From the NCBI GenBank assembly GCA_963675565.2, contig CAXXYD010000002.1, positions 992,001 through 1,056,000 of the forward strand: a stretch of DNA of 64,000 nt. The letters run 5' to 3'. The DNA comes from JARRKU01 sp963675565 (GTDB lineage: Bacteria > Desulfobacterota > Desulfobacteria > Desulfobacterales > Desulfosarcinaceae). Below, piece by piece: positions 24,219 to 33,026 of this stretch. Both the position numbers and the translations under genes were made by a program. The notes below the pieces were generated by a model, which saw nothing but the letters and a program-made list of their open reading frames with translations, was not told the DNA's origin and ran no database searches. Positions within the stretch are counted from its first letter, which is position 1; every line of letters starts with the position of its first letter.

Positions 24219-25450
24219 ATGAATAGATTCGAAAAATATTTATCCCGCCAGAGTATTATCCCGGACAAAAAGATCCCCTTTTTCCTGCACTGGTAAAAAA
24301 TTGTTACCTGCATTGCAATAAGCCCATATCCGCATCGCTTGGGCAAGATGAAATCGATAGTTTTCTTATGAAGCTTGCCAAGCGGAAAGAGGATTGGCAG
24401 GTTGATCAGGCCCGTATGGCCATTAACCTTTATAGATTTCATAAAAGCCGCATCGAACAAAGGCAAATAGATACGAAGCCGGCAGCCAGGCAATGGGCGG
24501 TATTGAAAAATGATATGGTCAGGATCATGCGTCTAAAACACCTTTCCCTGAGTTCGGAAAAAACCTATATCAGATGGCTAAGGTCCTTTGGCAGATATCT
24601 TGGATTCCGCCATCCGGAGCATATTACTGGCAACCATGTAAAGGACTTTTTGACTTGGTTAGCGGTGGAACGGCGGGTTTCTGTATCCACCCAAAACCAG
24701 GCGTTTAATGCCCTTTTATTCTTTTTTCGTCATGTTCTTAACAAAGATATCGGTGATTTGGGTCAGGTTGTCCGAGCCGCGAAAAAACGCCGCATGCCGG
24801 TGGTGCTGACCAAACCGGAGGTGGAGCGTTTGTTAGGCCACATGTCGGGCAGGCCTTTGCTTGCCGCCGAAATCATCTATGGCTGCGGCCTGCGATTACG
24901 CGAATGCATCAAGCTTCGAGTAAAGGACATCGATTTTGAACGACAACGAGTGATTGTCATGGCGGGCAAAGGCAACAAAGATCGCCAGACGCTATTGCCC
25001 GAATGCCTGGTTGAAAAAATCAAGGTTCAGATGGAGCACTCCAGGAAATTGTTTGAACACGATCGGCACAACAATGTGCCTGGTGTGGAACTGCCCTTTG
25101 CCCTTGAACGAAAATATCCCAATGCCGGCAAGCAGTGGGGTTGGCATTGGCTGTTTCCTTCCGGCAAGCTGTCCACCGATCCGCGCTCGCAAATCGAGCG
25201 GCGCCACCATACACATCCAAGCAGTCTTCAAAAACATATCCGCAAAGCAACCCGCAGTGCAAAAATCATTAAACGGGTGACGGTACACACCTTGCGTCAT
25301 ACGTTCGCTACGCATTTGCTCGAGAACGGATATGATATTCGCACAATTCAAGCACTACTGGGACACAGTTGCGTGCGCACGACAATGATTTATACACATG
25401 TTGTTGGGAAAAATCTGATGGGGGTCAAAAGTCCGCTTGATAAAAAGTAA
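24219..25450 (+). pseudogene. intI: Integron integrase intI with a one-base frameshift
   Basis: A tyrosine recombinase of the integron type. The catalytic residues are present: Arg in GCGLRLRECIKLRVKD, Lys in GKGNKDR, HTLRHTFATHLL (His, Arg), GHS and the Tyr in TTMIYTHV. The integron-specific insert YPNAGKQWGWHWLFPS is also there. A start at 24219 with a good GGAGG encodes 25 residues, then TGG TAA. Restoring one G after 24293 gives VKNCYLHCNKPIS and joins the downstream frame. The in-frame ATG at 24368 could still yield a 360-residue protein that has the core-binding and catalytic domains but lacks about 50 N-terminal residues. It may therefore be damaged or merely shortened. It diverges from the cassettes. 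Confidence 0.92.
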
Positions 25451-25716
25451 ATGATTCGTTGATAAATACCACCATGGGATTTGTTCCGGCTACTACACGA
25501 ATTTCGAAGGTATAAAAACCTGCTGGTACTGCTATTAAAGCGAACTAAAAAAAAGAAATGGGCGAACCCTGTATGTTGTGGTCGGCCAACTTCGCTTTCG
25601 TGGCGCTTTTCTTGGGTGTACGATACGAAAACCTGTAAATTTTCGAGTGGGCATAATCTCCAGGGTACAATACCAAGCAAGTGCATGCCTGCCACGTCGG
25701 CACCATTGTTGTATCT
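25451..25716. other. Intergenic, no feature seen
   Basis: Between intI and the right flanking repeat. Only short ORFs without ribosome-binding sites. Confidence 0.5.
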
Positions 25717-25880
25717 GTAGCTTTTTCAATTAACGTGTCTAGGGTAGGCCCGGCAGACACATGTCCCCGATGGAAACGTTGAACTGTCCGGAGCCTTTGG
25801 AGGCAAATGCAAGGCCGGACAACCGATGAAATTCCCGGCACCGATACCGGCTTATAATTGATGGCGTCTCTGAGGTTGAC
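25717..25880. repeat. Flanking repeat, right copy
   Basis: This matches window bases 1-165 and lies directly upstream of yjbQ, presumably its native place. It contains the hairpin arms TTGAACTGTCCGG / CCGGACAAC in slightly altered form. Confidence 0.78.
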
Positions 25881-25995
25881 AATTTGCCGGCTGTGTCATT
25901 TTCTAAGGGATCAGGGCATTGAATACCTGTTTTGAGCGAAATCTTTGCACCACAATTTGATTATTAATGTAATTTAATATTATCAGGAGCCTGCC

Positions 25996-26412
25996 ATGAA
26001 AAGCTACCGCAAGGAACTGTGGTTTGAGGTACCCACCCGACGCGCTTTTATCAACATTACGCCGCAGGTTGAGGATTGTATCCGAGAAAGTGGCGTCACT
26101 GAAGGGCTCGTGCTGTGCAACGCGATGCACATCACAGCCAGTGTATTCATCAACGATGATGAATCCGGTCTCCATCACGATTACGAGCAATGGCTGGAAC
26201 GGTTAGCGCCGCATGCCCCGGTTAACCAATACCGGCACAATGTGGGCGAGGACAATGCCGACGCTCATATGAAACGCCAGGTCATGGGCCGTGAAGTTGT
26301 CTGTGCCATAACAGATGGCAAGCTCGATTTCGGTACCTGGGAACAGATTTTTTATGGGGAATTTGACGGACGGCGGCGCAAGCGGGTGCTGGTTAAAATT
26401 ATCGGTGAGTGA
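25996..26412 (+). CDS. yjbQ: YjbQ family protein (UPF0047)
   Basis: 138 residues, the full length of the family. It carries the conserved ITPQVEDCIRESGVTEGLVLCNAMHITASVFINDDESGLHHDY and NADAHMKRQVMGREVVCAITDGKLDFGTWEQIFYGEFDG motif blocks (named here in short: HITAS, GLHHD, NADAH, GTWEQIFYGEFDG). Homologues have weak thiamin-phosphate synthase activity when tested, but the physiological role is not settled. A ribosome-binding site (AGGAG) lies upstream. It marks the boundary between accessory region and core chromosome, and a piece of it is duplicated at 162-183. Confidence 0.93.
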   Translation: MKSYRKELWFEVPTRRAFINITPQVEDCIRESGVTEGLVLCNAMHITASVFINDDESGLHHDYEQWLERLAPHAPVNQYRHNVGEDNADAHMKRQVMGREVVCAITDGKLDFGTWEQIFYGEFDGRRRKRVLVKIIGE

Positions 26413-26610
26413 GTTCAGGTCACAACAGGTCTGAGGATGGCAACATTATAAAAATCCCTGTGCCTGGATTCCGCCTGGTTCACCTAATAAAATCAAGGTC
26501 GGCCCCATGGATCGGAATTTTTCAATCCCGGCGACTGCGGTACGGCCTTCGGAGAATCGGAAACCTTCCATGCTTTCCACTTTCCAGGATCGTTTCCGGA
26601 TCAATGCGGG

Positions 26611-27951
26611 TTAAATTTTCTTCAACAGCTGGTTGGCGGCAATCAGCAGCGGATCCCAGACCCCGCCGAAGGGAGGGGCATAGGCCAGATCGCATTGCGC
26701 AAACTGTTCAACGGTCATACCGGCATGCAACGCCACGGCGGCGGCATTGATACGGTGGGCGACACTTTCACGCCCCACCATCTGCACCCCCAGCAAACGA
26801 CCGGAAGAGCGATCGCCCACCATGTTCACCTGTACCCGGGAACCGCCCGGATAGGCATGGGAACGCGAATGGGAATCAATGGTGACTTCCTGCGGCTTGA
26901 AACCGGCCTTTTCGGCCTCCGGCGATGTCAATCCGGTGCGCGCCACCTGCAGATCGAACACCTTGAAAACGGCCGTGCCGGCGACACCCGGCAGTTCCAC
27001 CGCCTTGCCGCAAATATGATCAGCCACCGCCCATCCGGCGCGGTTGGCACGCAATGCCAGAGGCAACCATGTTCTCTGTCCACTGACCACATGGAACGCA
27101 TCGGCACAGTCTCCGGCGGCGTAAACCTGCTCAGCGGACGTTTGCAGCTGCTTGTCAACGGCAATGGCACCCCCGGGGCCGGTCTGCATCCCGGCATCCA
27201 TGGCCAGTTCACTGTTGGGCCGCACACCGATGGCCACCAGCACCATGTCGGCGGCAATGGACTGACCCGGGCCGCTTACCGATAAGCGGTCGCCATTTTG
27301 CATAATTTGCTCCACGTCAAATCCGGTATGCAGCCTGACCCCGTTCAATTCCAATTCTTCGCGAACCGATGCCGCCAGGCCCCGATCCATCCAGGGCAGC
27401 AGATGGGGCCGCGGCTTGACCATTTCGACGGTAATCCCCAGGGCCGTCAATGCCTCGCTCATTTCCAGGGCGATATACCCCATGCCGATGAGAACGGCTT
27501 TCTTCACCTCATGGGATTGAAGGTAGGCTTTGATGGCCCGGCCCTGGCCCAGACTTTTCAGGGGCATCACACCAGGCAAATCAAACCCCGGCAGGTCCGG
27601 AACGATGGGATCTGCACCGGTGGCGATCAAAAGGCGGTCGTAGGGCAAATCGCGTGTCCTGCCGGCGGAATCAATGGCCGATACCGTGAATTCAGCTGGT
27701 GCGATGGCCACCGCGCGGGTTTCCGTCAGGACATCGATCCCCTGCTTTTCAATGAAAACCGACGCCGGTCGGACCACCAGATCATCCATTTTGCGCCGGG
27801 GGTCGGCAATATTGTATGGCATATTGCAGGCGCTGTACGAAACATCCCGTGTCTGCTCCAACACCGTAACGGCCAAAGATGGATCCTGGCGTTTGGCCCG
27901 ACTTGCGGCACTCATCCCCGCCGCATCCCCTCCGATAATGATAAAACGCAT
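26611..27951 (-). CDS. CoA-disulfide reductase / NADH oxidase-like flavoprotein
   Basis: 446 residues from ATG 27951, chosen because GGAGGAGC precedes it and the FAD-binding motif IIIGGDAAGMSAA begins at residue 3. A single redox Cys lies in YSACNMPYNI at about position 43, as in CoA-disulfide reductases. NAD(P)H binding is VLIGMGYIALEMSEAL, and the second FAD motif is VYAAGDCADAF. The C-terminal dimerisation domain (after 320) contains AYPGGSRVQVNMVGD and FGGVWDPLLIAANQL. It probably reduces CoA disulfide or polysulfide, or oxidises NADH. Monocistronic, running convergent to yjbQ. Confidence 0.88.
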   Translation of the reverse strand: MRFIIIGGDAAGMSAASRAKRQDPSLAVTVLEQTRDVSYSACNMPYNIADPRRKMDDLVVRPASVFIEKQGIDVLTETRAVAIAPAEFTVSAIDSAGRTRDLPYDRLLIATGADPIVPDLPGFDLPGVMPLKSLGQGRAIKAYLQSHEVKKAVLIGMGYIALEMSEALTALGITVEMVKPRPHLLPWMDRGLAASVREELELNGVRLHTGFDVEQIMQNGDRLSVSGPGQSIAADMVLVAIGVRPNSELAMDAGMQTGPGGAIAVDKQLQTSAEQVYAAGDCADAFHVVSGQRTWLPLALRANRAGWAVADHICGKAVELPGVAGTAVFKVFDLQVARTGLTSPEAEKAGFKPQEVTIDSHSRSHAYPGGSRVQVNMVGDRSSGRLLGVQMVGRESVAHRINAAAVALHAGMTVEQFAQCDLAYAPPFGGVWDPLLIAANQLLKKI

Positions 27952-28115
27952 ACGCTCCTCCGGAACCCCGGCAGCCTGCAGGCGATATGAATGCCGGCCT
28001 GCAGTGGTTGGTTCAAAAACCGATACAGGTGTGATATTGAGCATCCGTGAACGGAACGGCGGGTCCTTGGCCTCGCCCATTCTGAATAAACGAATTTATT
28101 ATCGCAGGTTTCTCA

Positions 28116-31100
28116 GTGACGTCAATACAAGAACAACTGAACCATATCTGCCGGCTGCTGGGCAAAGCGCTGACCTACGACAGGATACCCGCACAACATG
28201 AATTGAAACGCCTGCGCAGGGCCCTGAAGGAAAATGAAAACAGGCCGGACCTCGAACAGCGCTGCCATCGGCTCGAAAGAAAACTGATGGATTCGGCAGC
28301 GGTGCGCAGCGCCCGGCTGCAGCACCGCCCTCACCTGGCGTTCGATGAAAACCTGCCCATTGTCAGCCTCAAGGCGGAAATTATTGACGCCATCAAAGCC
28401 CATCCGGTTCTCATTGTCGCCGGAGAAACCGGTTCCGGGAAAACCACCCAATTGCCCAAGCTCTGCATGGCCGCCGGCCGGGGAATTGACGGATGGATCG
28501 GCGTTACCCAGCCGCGCCGTATCGCGGCCACATCGGTGAGCCGCCGTATCGCCCAGGAGCTGAATGAAGCGCTGGGACAAACCGTCGGGTACAAAATCCG
28601 TTTCCAGGATGCCATCAGCGCCGCAACCCGCATCAAAATGATGACCGACGGCATTCTTCTGGCCGAAGCCCATAAAGATCCTTCTCTGAACCAGTACGAC
28701 ACCATTATCGTTGATGAAGCCCATGAGCGCAGCCTCAATATCGATTTTATCCTGGGTATTCTCAAAAAGCTGCTTAAACGCAGACGGGATCTGAAAATCA
28801 TCATCACCTCGGCCACCATCGACACACAGAAATTTGCCGATGCTTTCGGCCATGCGCCGGTCATCGAAGTTTCCGGACGCATGTATCCCGTTGAAACGCG
28901 CTATATGGAGCCGTCTGAAGAAGAGCTCACCCATGTCGAAATGGCCGTTAAAGCCGTGGAGGGGCTGGGCAAAAAACACAGCCGGGGCGATATCCTGATC
29001 TTTATGCCGACGGAACAGGATATCCGTGACACATGTGACGCCCTGGAAGGTCGAAAACTGCGCGCCACGAGGGTCATACCACTGTTCGCCCGCCTCTCCG
29101 CCGCCGACCAGCAAAACGTATTCGCCACCACGGGCGACCGAAAAATTGTCGTCGCCACCAATGTGGCCGAAACATCCATTACCATTCCCGGCATCCGCTA
29201 TGTCATCGACACGGGGCTGGCCAGAACCTCCCTGTACACACCTAAATCGCGCACCACCACCCTGCCCGTGCGCCCTGTTTCCAGGAGCAGCGCCGATCAG
29301 CGCAAGGGGCGCTGCGGCCGCGTGGCCAACGGCGTCTGCATCCGGCTATACAGTGAAGAAGACTACAGCGGCCGCGCTGAATTTACCCCGCCGGAAATTC
29401 TGCGGGCCAATCTGGCCGACGTCATCCTGCGCATGATCGCCCTGCGGCTGGGCGATGTGGAGGGGTTTCCTTTTATCGACCCGCCGGCACCCAGAAGCAT
29501 TCAGGACGGGTATCAGCTGCTTTTGGAACTCGGCGCCATTGAACCGGCCAATCGCTTGAAAAACGCCTCGGGGCGTTACCGCATTACAGCCAAAGGACGT
29601 CTGATGTCCCGGCTGCCGCTGGATCCAAGGCTGTCGTGCATGCTCCTGGAGGCCCACCAGCGCGAATGCCTGGACGATCTTGCGGTGATTTCATCCGCCC
29701 TGAGCATCCAGGACCCGCGGGAACGTCCGGCAGAAAAACAGGTCCTGGCGGACCGGGCCCAGGAGCGCTTCGTGGTCCCCGCTTCCGATTTTATCACCCT
29801 GCTGCGCATCTGGCACGCCTATGGCCGGGTCGTGCAAAAGCGTACCAGCTGGGCCCAGGTCAAAACCTTCTGCAGCGACCATTTTCTCTCCTTCCGCCGC
29901 ATGCGTGAATGGCAGGATATCTATCGCCAGATCATTGGCGTGCTGGCCGATCACGATATCCGCATCAAAAAGCCGTCCCGCCCCCCTTCGGAAGATGAAT
30001 GTACACCGCAAAACAGCTGGTACGCCGCAGTCCATCAATCCATATTGTGCGGCTTTCTTTCCAATATCGCCCTGCGCAAAGAGAAGCAAATGTACCAGGC
30101 ATCCCACAACCGGCAGGTCATGGTGTTTCCCGGTTCGGGACTGTTCAAAAACCCGCCCCAGTGGATCGTGGCCGCCGAAATGGTGGAAACATCCCGGCTG
30201 TTCGCCCGCTGCGCAGGTGCCATCGACCCCGCATGGCTGGAGCCTATCGGCAGCAACCAGTGCAAATACGCTTACTCCGATCCGCACTGGGAGCGCAAAC
30301 GCGGCCAGGTTGTGGCCACCGAGCAGGTCAGTCTTTTCGGACTGGTTATCGAGAAACGACAGCGGCCCTATGGCCCGGCCGATCCGGACGGAGCCACGGA
30401 AATCTTTATCCGCGCTGCGCTCATCGAAGGCGATGTCCGCCAGCCGCTGTCTTTTATGAACCACAACCAGGCCATCATGGCCCGGGTCGAAGAGATGGAA
30501 GATCGCCTGCGGCGCAAGGATATCCGCATGGACGATCAGACCCTCATTGATTTTTACCGCGGCCGCCTGGGCCGCATCTACGACTTGCGCACCCTGAAAA
30601 GCCGTATTCGTAAACAGGGCGGCGATGACTTTCTAAAACTGAACGAAGACGCCATGCTGCAGTACCGGCCCAGTGACGCCGAACTCTCGCAGTTCCCCGA
30701 CAGCATTGCCGTCAGCAGCCACAATATCGAATGCCGGTACCGTTTTTCTCCCGGAAAACCCAAAGACGGCGTTACGGCCCGGGTGCCTGCCGCCATTGCC
30801 GGCAGCATCAACGCCGACGCTTTTGAGTGGCTGGTCCCCGGACTGTTCAAAGAAAAAATCGGGTACCTGATCAAAGGGTTGCCCAAAAACTTCCGGCGCA
30901 AACTGGTACCGGTGGCCCAAACGGTAGACATTATCGCCGCGGAAATTGGGGTCACCCGGGAAACCAGCCTGAAAACCGCCTTGAGCCGGTTCATCCATCG
31001 CCGATTCGGCATCGAAATTCCCGCCGGCGCCTGGACCGACGCTGAAATCCCCGATCATCTGCGCATGCGCATCGCCCTGGCTGACGGAACCGGCCGGATC

Positions 31101-32081
31101 GTCAAAAGCAGCCGGGATCCGGCGATCTTGAACGACCAGCGAGATTCAACGGCATCTTCGGATGGTTTCGAAGCGGCCCGCCGGCGATGGGAACGCAGCC
31201 CGGTCGAATCCTGGGATTTCGGCGACTTGCCCGGCACCATCGAACTGACCGGTAAAAACGGCGGCCGCTGGAGCGCCTATCCGGCCCTGGAAGCCCGAGA
31301 GGACATAATCGCCCTTACGGCGTTTTTGCAGCCCATCCAGGCCGAGCAGGCACACCCCCGCGGCGTCCGGGCGCTCTACCTGCGGCAGTTTGCCGGCGAT
31401 CTCAAATTTTTAAAGAAAAACCTGGCGTTGCCGCCCGCTTGTGATGCCCCCGGACAATATTTCGGGGGACGCAAAAAACTGCAACAACAACTCGTCAGCC
31501 AGGTCATAGACGACCTGTTTCTCAAAAACCACCGTACCCGGGACGCCTTCCAACTCCATGGACAGGCACTTCAGGATTTGGGCATTGCCGGCCGGGGGCA
31601 GACCAAACGCCGGCGAATGATCGACTTGATATTTACGTATGCCGAAGTTCGTCTCAAAATTCACGATATGGGCAGGGCTCACCCGAACAGCGCGCCAATC
31701 CATGCGTACCTGGACCAGTTGAAGACCCATCTGGACAAACTTGTGCCGGACAATTTTATCCGTCTTTACGATAACAACCGCATGGGCCGGATCATCAGCT
31801 ATCTGCAGGCCGTTGCCCTGAGAGCCCAGCGGGGCCTGCTCAACCTGGAAAAAGACCAAGCCAAGGCAGCCCAAATCGCCCCCTTCAGCCAGCACCTCCA
31901 GGAGATGGTTGAAGATCTCCAGACAGGCGGCAGCACCCAACGGCGTCAGGCCATCGAAGCATTTTTATGGATGCTGGAAGAGTTTAAAATCTCGATATTT
32001 GCCCCGGAGATCAAAACCGCACAACCGGTCTCTGCCAAAAGACTGAATGCCCAGATCAAACATATCGCCTCAATGGCTTGA
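28116..32081 (+). CDS. hrpA: ATP-dependent RNA helicase HrpA
   Basis: 1321 residues from a GTG start. A DEAH-box helicase: Walker A GETGSGKTTQLPK (about 104), DEAH in IIVDEAHERSLNIDF, SAT in IITSATIDTQKF, and motif VI QRKGRCGRV. It is followed by the HA2 and OB-fold domains and the long C-terminal DUF3418 region found in bacterial HrpA. Length matches E. coli HrpA (about 1300). HrpA acts in mRNA processing and in resolving stalled ribosomes in E. coli. It diverges from the flavoprotein gene. Confidence 0.95.
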   Translation: MTSIQEQLNHICRLLGKALTYDRIPAQHELKRLRRALKENENRPDLEQRCHRLERKLMDSAAVRSARLQHRPHLAFDENLPIVSLKAEIIDAIKAHPVLIVAGETGSGKTTQLPKLCMAAGRGIDGWIGVTQPRRIAATSVSRRIAQELNEALGQTVGYKIRFQDAISAATRIKMMTDGILLAEAHKDPSLNQYDTIIVDEAHERSLNIDFILGILKKLLKRRRDLKIIITSATIDTQKFADAFGHAPVIEVSGRMYPVETRYMEPSEEELTHVEMAVKAVEGLGKKHSRGDILIFMPTEQDIRDTCDALEGRKLRATRVIPLFARLSAADQQNVFATTGDRKIVVATNVAETSITIPGIRYVIDTGLARTSLYTPKSRTTTLPVRPVSRSSADQRKGRCGRVANGVCIRLYSEEDYSGRAEFTPPEILRANLADVILRMIALRLGDVEGFPFIDPPAPRSIQDGYQLLLELGAIEPANRLKNASGRYRITAKGRLMSRLPLDPRLSCMLLEAHQRECLDDLAVISSALSIQDPRERPAEKQVLADRAQERFVVPASDFITLLRIWHAYGRVVQKRTSWAQVKTFCSDHFLSFRRMREWQDIYRQIIGVLADHDIRIKKPSRPPSEDECTPQNSWYAAVHQSILCGFLSNIALRKEKQMYQASHNRQVMVFPGSGLFKNPPQWIVAAEMVETSRLFARCAGAIDPAWLEPIGSNQCKYAYSDPHWERKRGQVVATEQVSLFGLVIEKRQRPYGPADPDGATEIFIRAALIEGDVRQPLSFMNHNQAIMARVEEMEDRLRRKDIRMDDQTLIDFYRGRLGRIYDLRTLKSRIRKQGGDDFLKLNEDAMLQYRPSDAELSQFPDSIAVSSHNIECRYRFSPGKPKDGVTARVPAAIAGSINADAFEWLVPGLFKEKIGYLIKGLPKNFRRKLVPVAQTVDIIAAEIGVTRETSLKTALSRFIHRRFGIEIPAGAWTDAEIPDHLRMRIALADGTGRIVKSSRDPAILNDQRDSTASSDGFEAARRRWERSPVESWDFGDLPGTIELTGKNGGRWSAYPALEAREDIIALTAFLQPIQAEQAHPRGVRALYLRQFAGDLKFLKKNLALPPACDAPGQYFGGRKKLQQQLVSQVIDDLFLKNHRTRDAFQLHGQALQDLGIAGRGQTKRRRMIDLIFTYAEVRLKIHDMGRAHPNSAPIHAYLDQLKTHLDKLVPDNFIRLYDNNRMGRIISYLQAVALRAQRGLLNLEKDQAKAAQIAPFSQHLQEMVEDLQTGGSTQRRQAIEAFLWMLEEFKISIFAPEIKTAQPVSAKRLNAQIKHIASMA

Positions 32082-32238
32082 AATTAGAGGCATTTCCATC
32101 TTTTCCAGGCGCCGTGTCAGCCATGCAGAACCCGGGTCGGTCAAGTTGGGGTTCGTGGGCGCCGATTGAGCCAAAAATAGCCCGCAAAGTGCCGGATGCA
32201 GAAAAAACGCCGCCGGGTTGAATCCAAACCGGTACAAG

Positions 32239-32637
32239 CTATGAATCAGAGGATTCTTCCTTGGCTCGCAGCAGCTTGCCCAATCCGGCAAAAGGCTGGT
32301 GGGTAAGGGACGCATCGCCCGGTTCTTCCAATGCCCCCGGTTCCAGCCACTGTGCATCCTGGTACCGCGAGTGTTCATTGTCATGGCAGTATACGCACAG
32401 CAGCTCCCAATTGCTGCCATCCGGCGGATTGTTGTTGTGGTTGTGATCCTTGTGGTGAACGGTCAGTTCACGAAGGCGCTTGCCTTCAAACTCGCGGCCG
32501 CATCGGGCACAGACCGCTTCAAAAAGCTGCAGCGCCCGCTGCCGGTAATCCTTTTCCCGCCTGGCACGGTTTTGCCGCGCCTCGGCAATGATCTTTTCCC
32601 GGCGGTCGCTGCCGTCCGATTTGTTTTTTGATACCAT
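32239..32637 (-). CDS. yajD: YajD-like HNH nuclease
   Basis: 132 residues. A basic N-terminal helix (RREKIIAEARQNRARREKDYRQ) is followed by the HNH core: CARCGREF, LTVHHKDHNHNNNPPDG (His-His), NWELLCVYCHDNEH with the second Cys pair. This matches E. coli YajD in order and size, with about 30 extra C-terminal residues. The role is unknown, presumably DNA or RNA cleavage. Convergent with hrpA. Confidence 0.9.
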   Translation of the reverse strand: MVSKNKSDGSDRREKIIAEARQNRARREKDYRQRALQLFEAVCARCGREFEGKRLRELTVHHKDHNHNNNPPDGSNWELLCVYCHDNEHSRYQDAQWLEPGALEEPGDASLTHQPFAGLGKLLRAKEESSDS

Positions 32638-33026
32638 AAAGTAACCATCCTTTCAGCGCCGATATAAATACTATTGACGATATCCATTCAACATCAAAAT
32701 CCCATTCGCTGCAACTGCTGAGAAAATCTTGCGATTTTCCGATGGTGCGCGTGCAAAACGCAAATGCAATCTCGACGGGGCCGCACACGCCACATCCATA
32801 TTGAATAAACTCTCCCTTGTATTCTTTTAGGCTTGACCGTAAAGAAAAGATGGTCAAACATACTTTTTCGCAGGTTAGGCTGAACGGGGAATTCAAACAG
32901 TGACAGGGCCCTGCCCGGATCAGCCGATGCCGGCGGCAAAGATGATAATAAAGGATCGGCGCTTTCGGTCCTCACATCTGCCGAATCCGACACCACAATT
33001 GAAACCAACGCACCCGAGTATCTGAC
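32638..33026. other. Intergenic, 389 bp, no gene seen
   Basis: It lies between the divergent yajD-like and activase genes and should hold both promoters. A long antisense frame crossing it is a shadow of the activase gene. Confidence 0.5.

Noticed and set aside
32239..32637. YajD-like HNH gene as a mobile homing endonuclease
   Set aside because: It matches YajD in order and size, stands alone in core chromosome and shows no repeats or intron.
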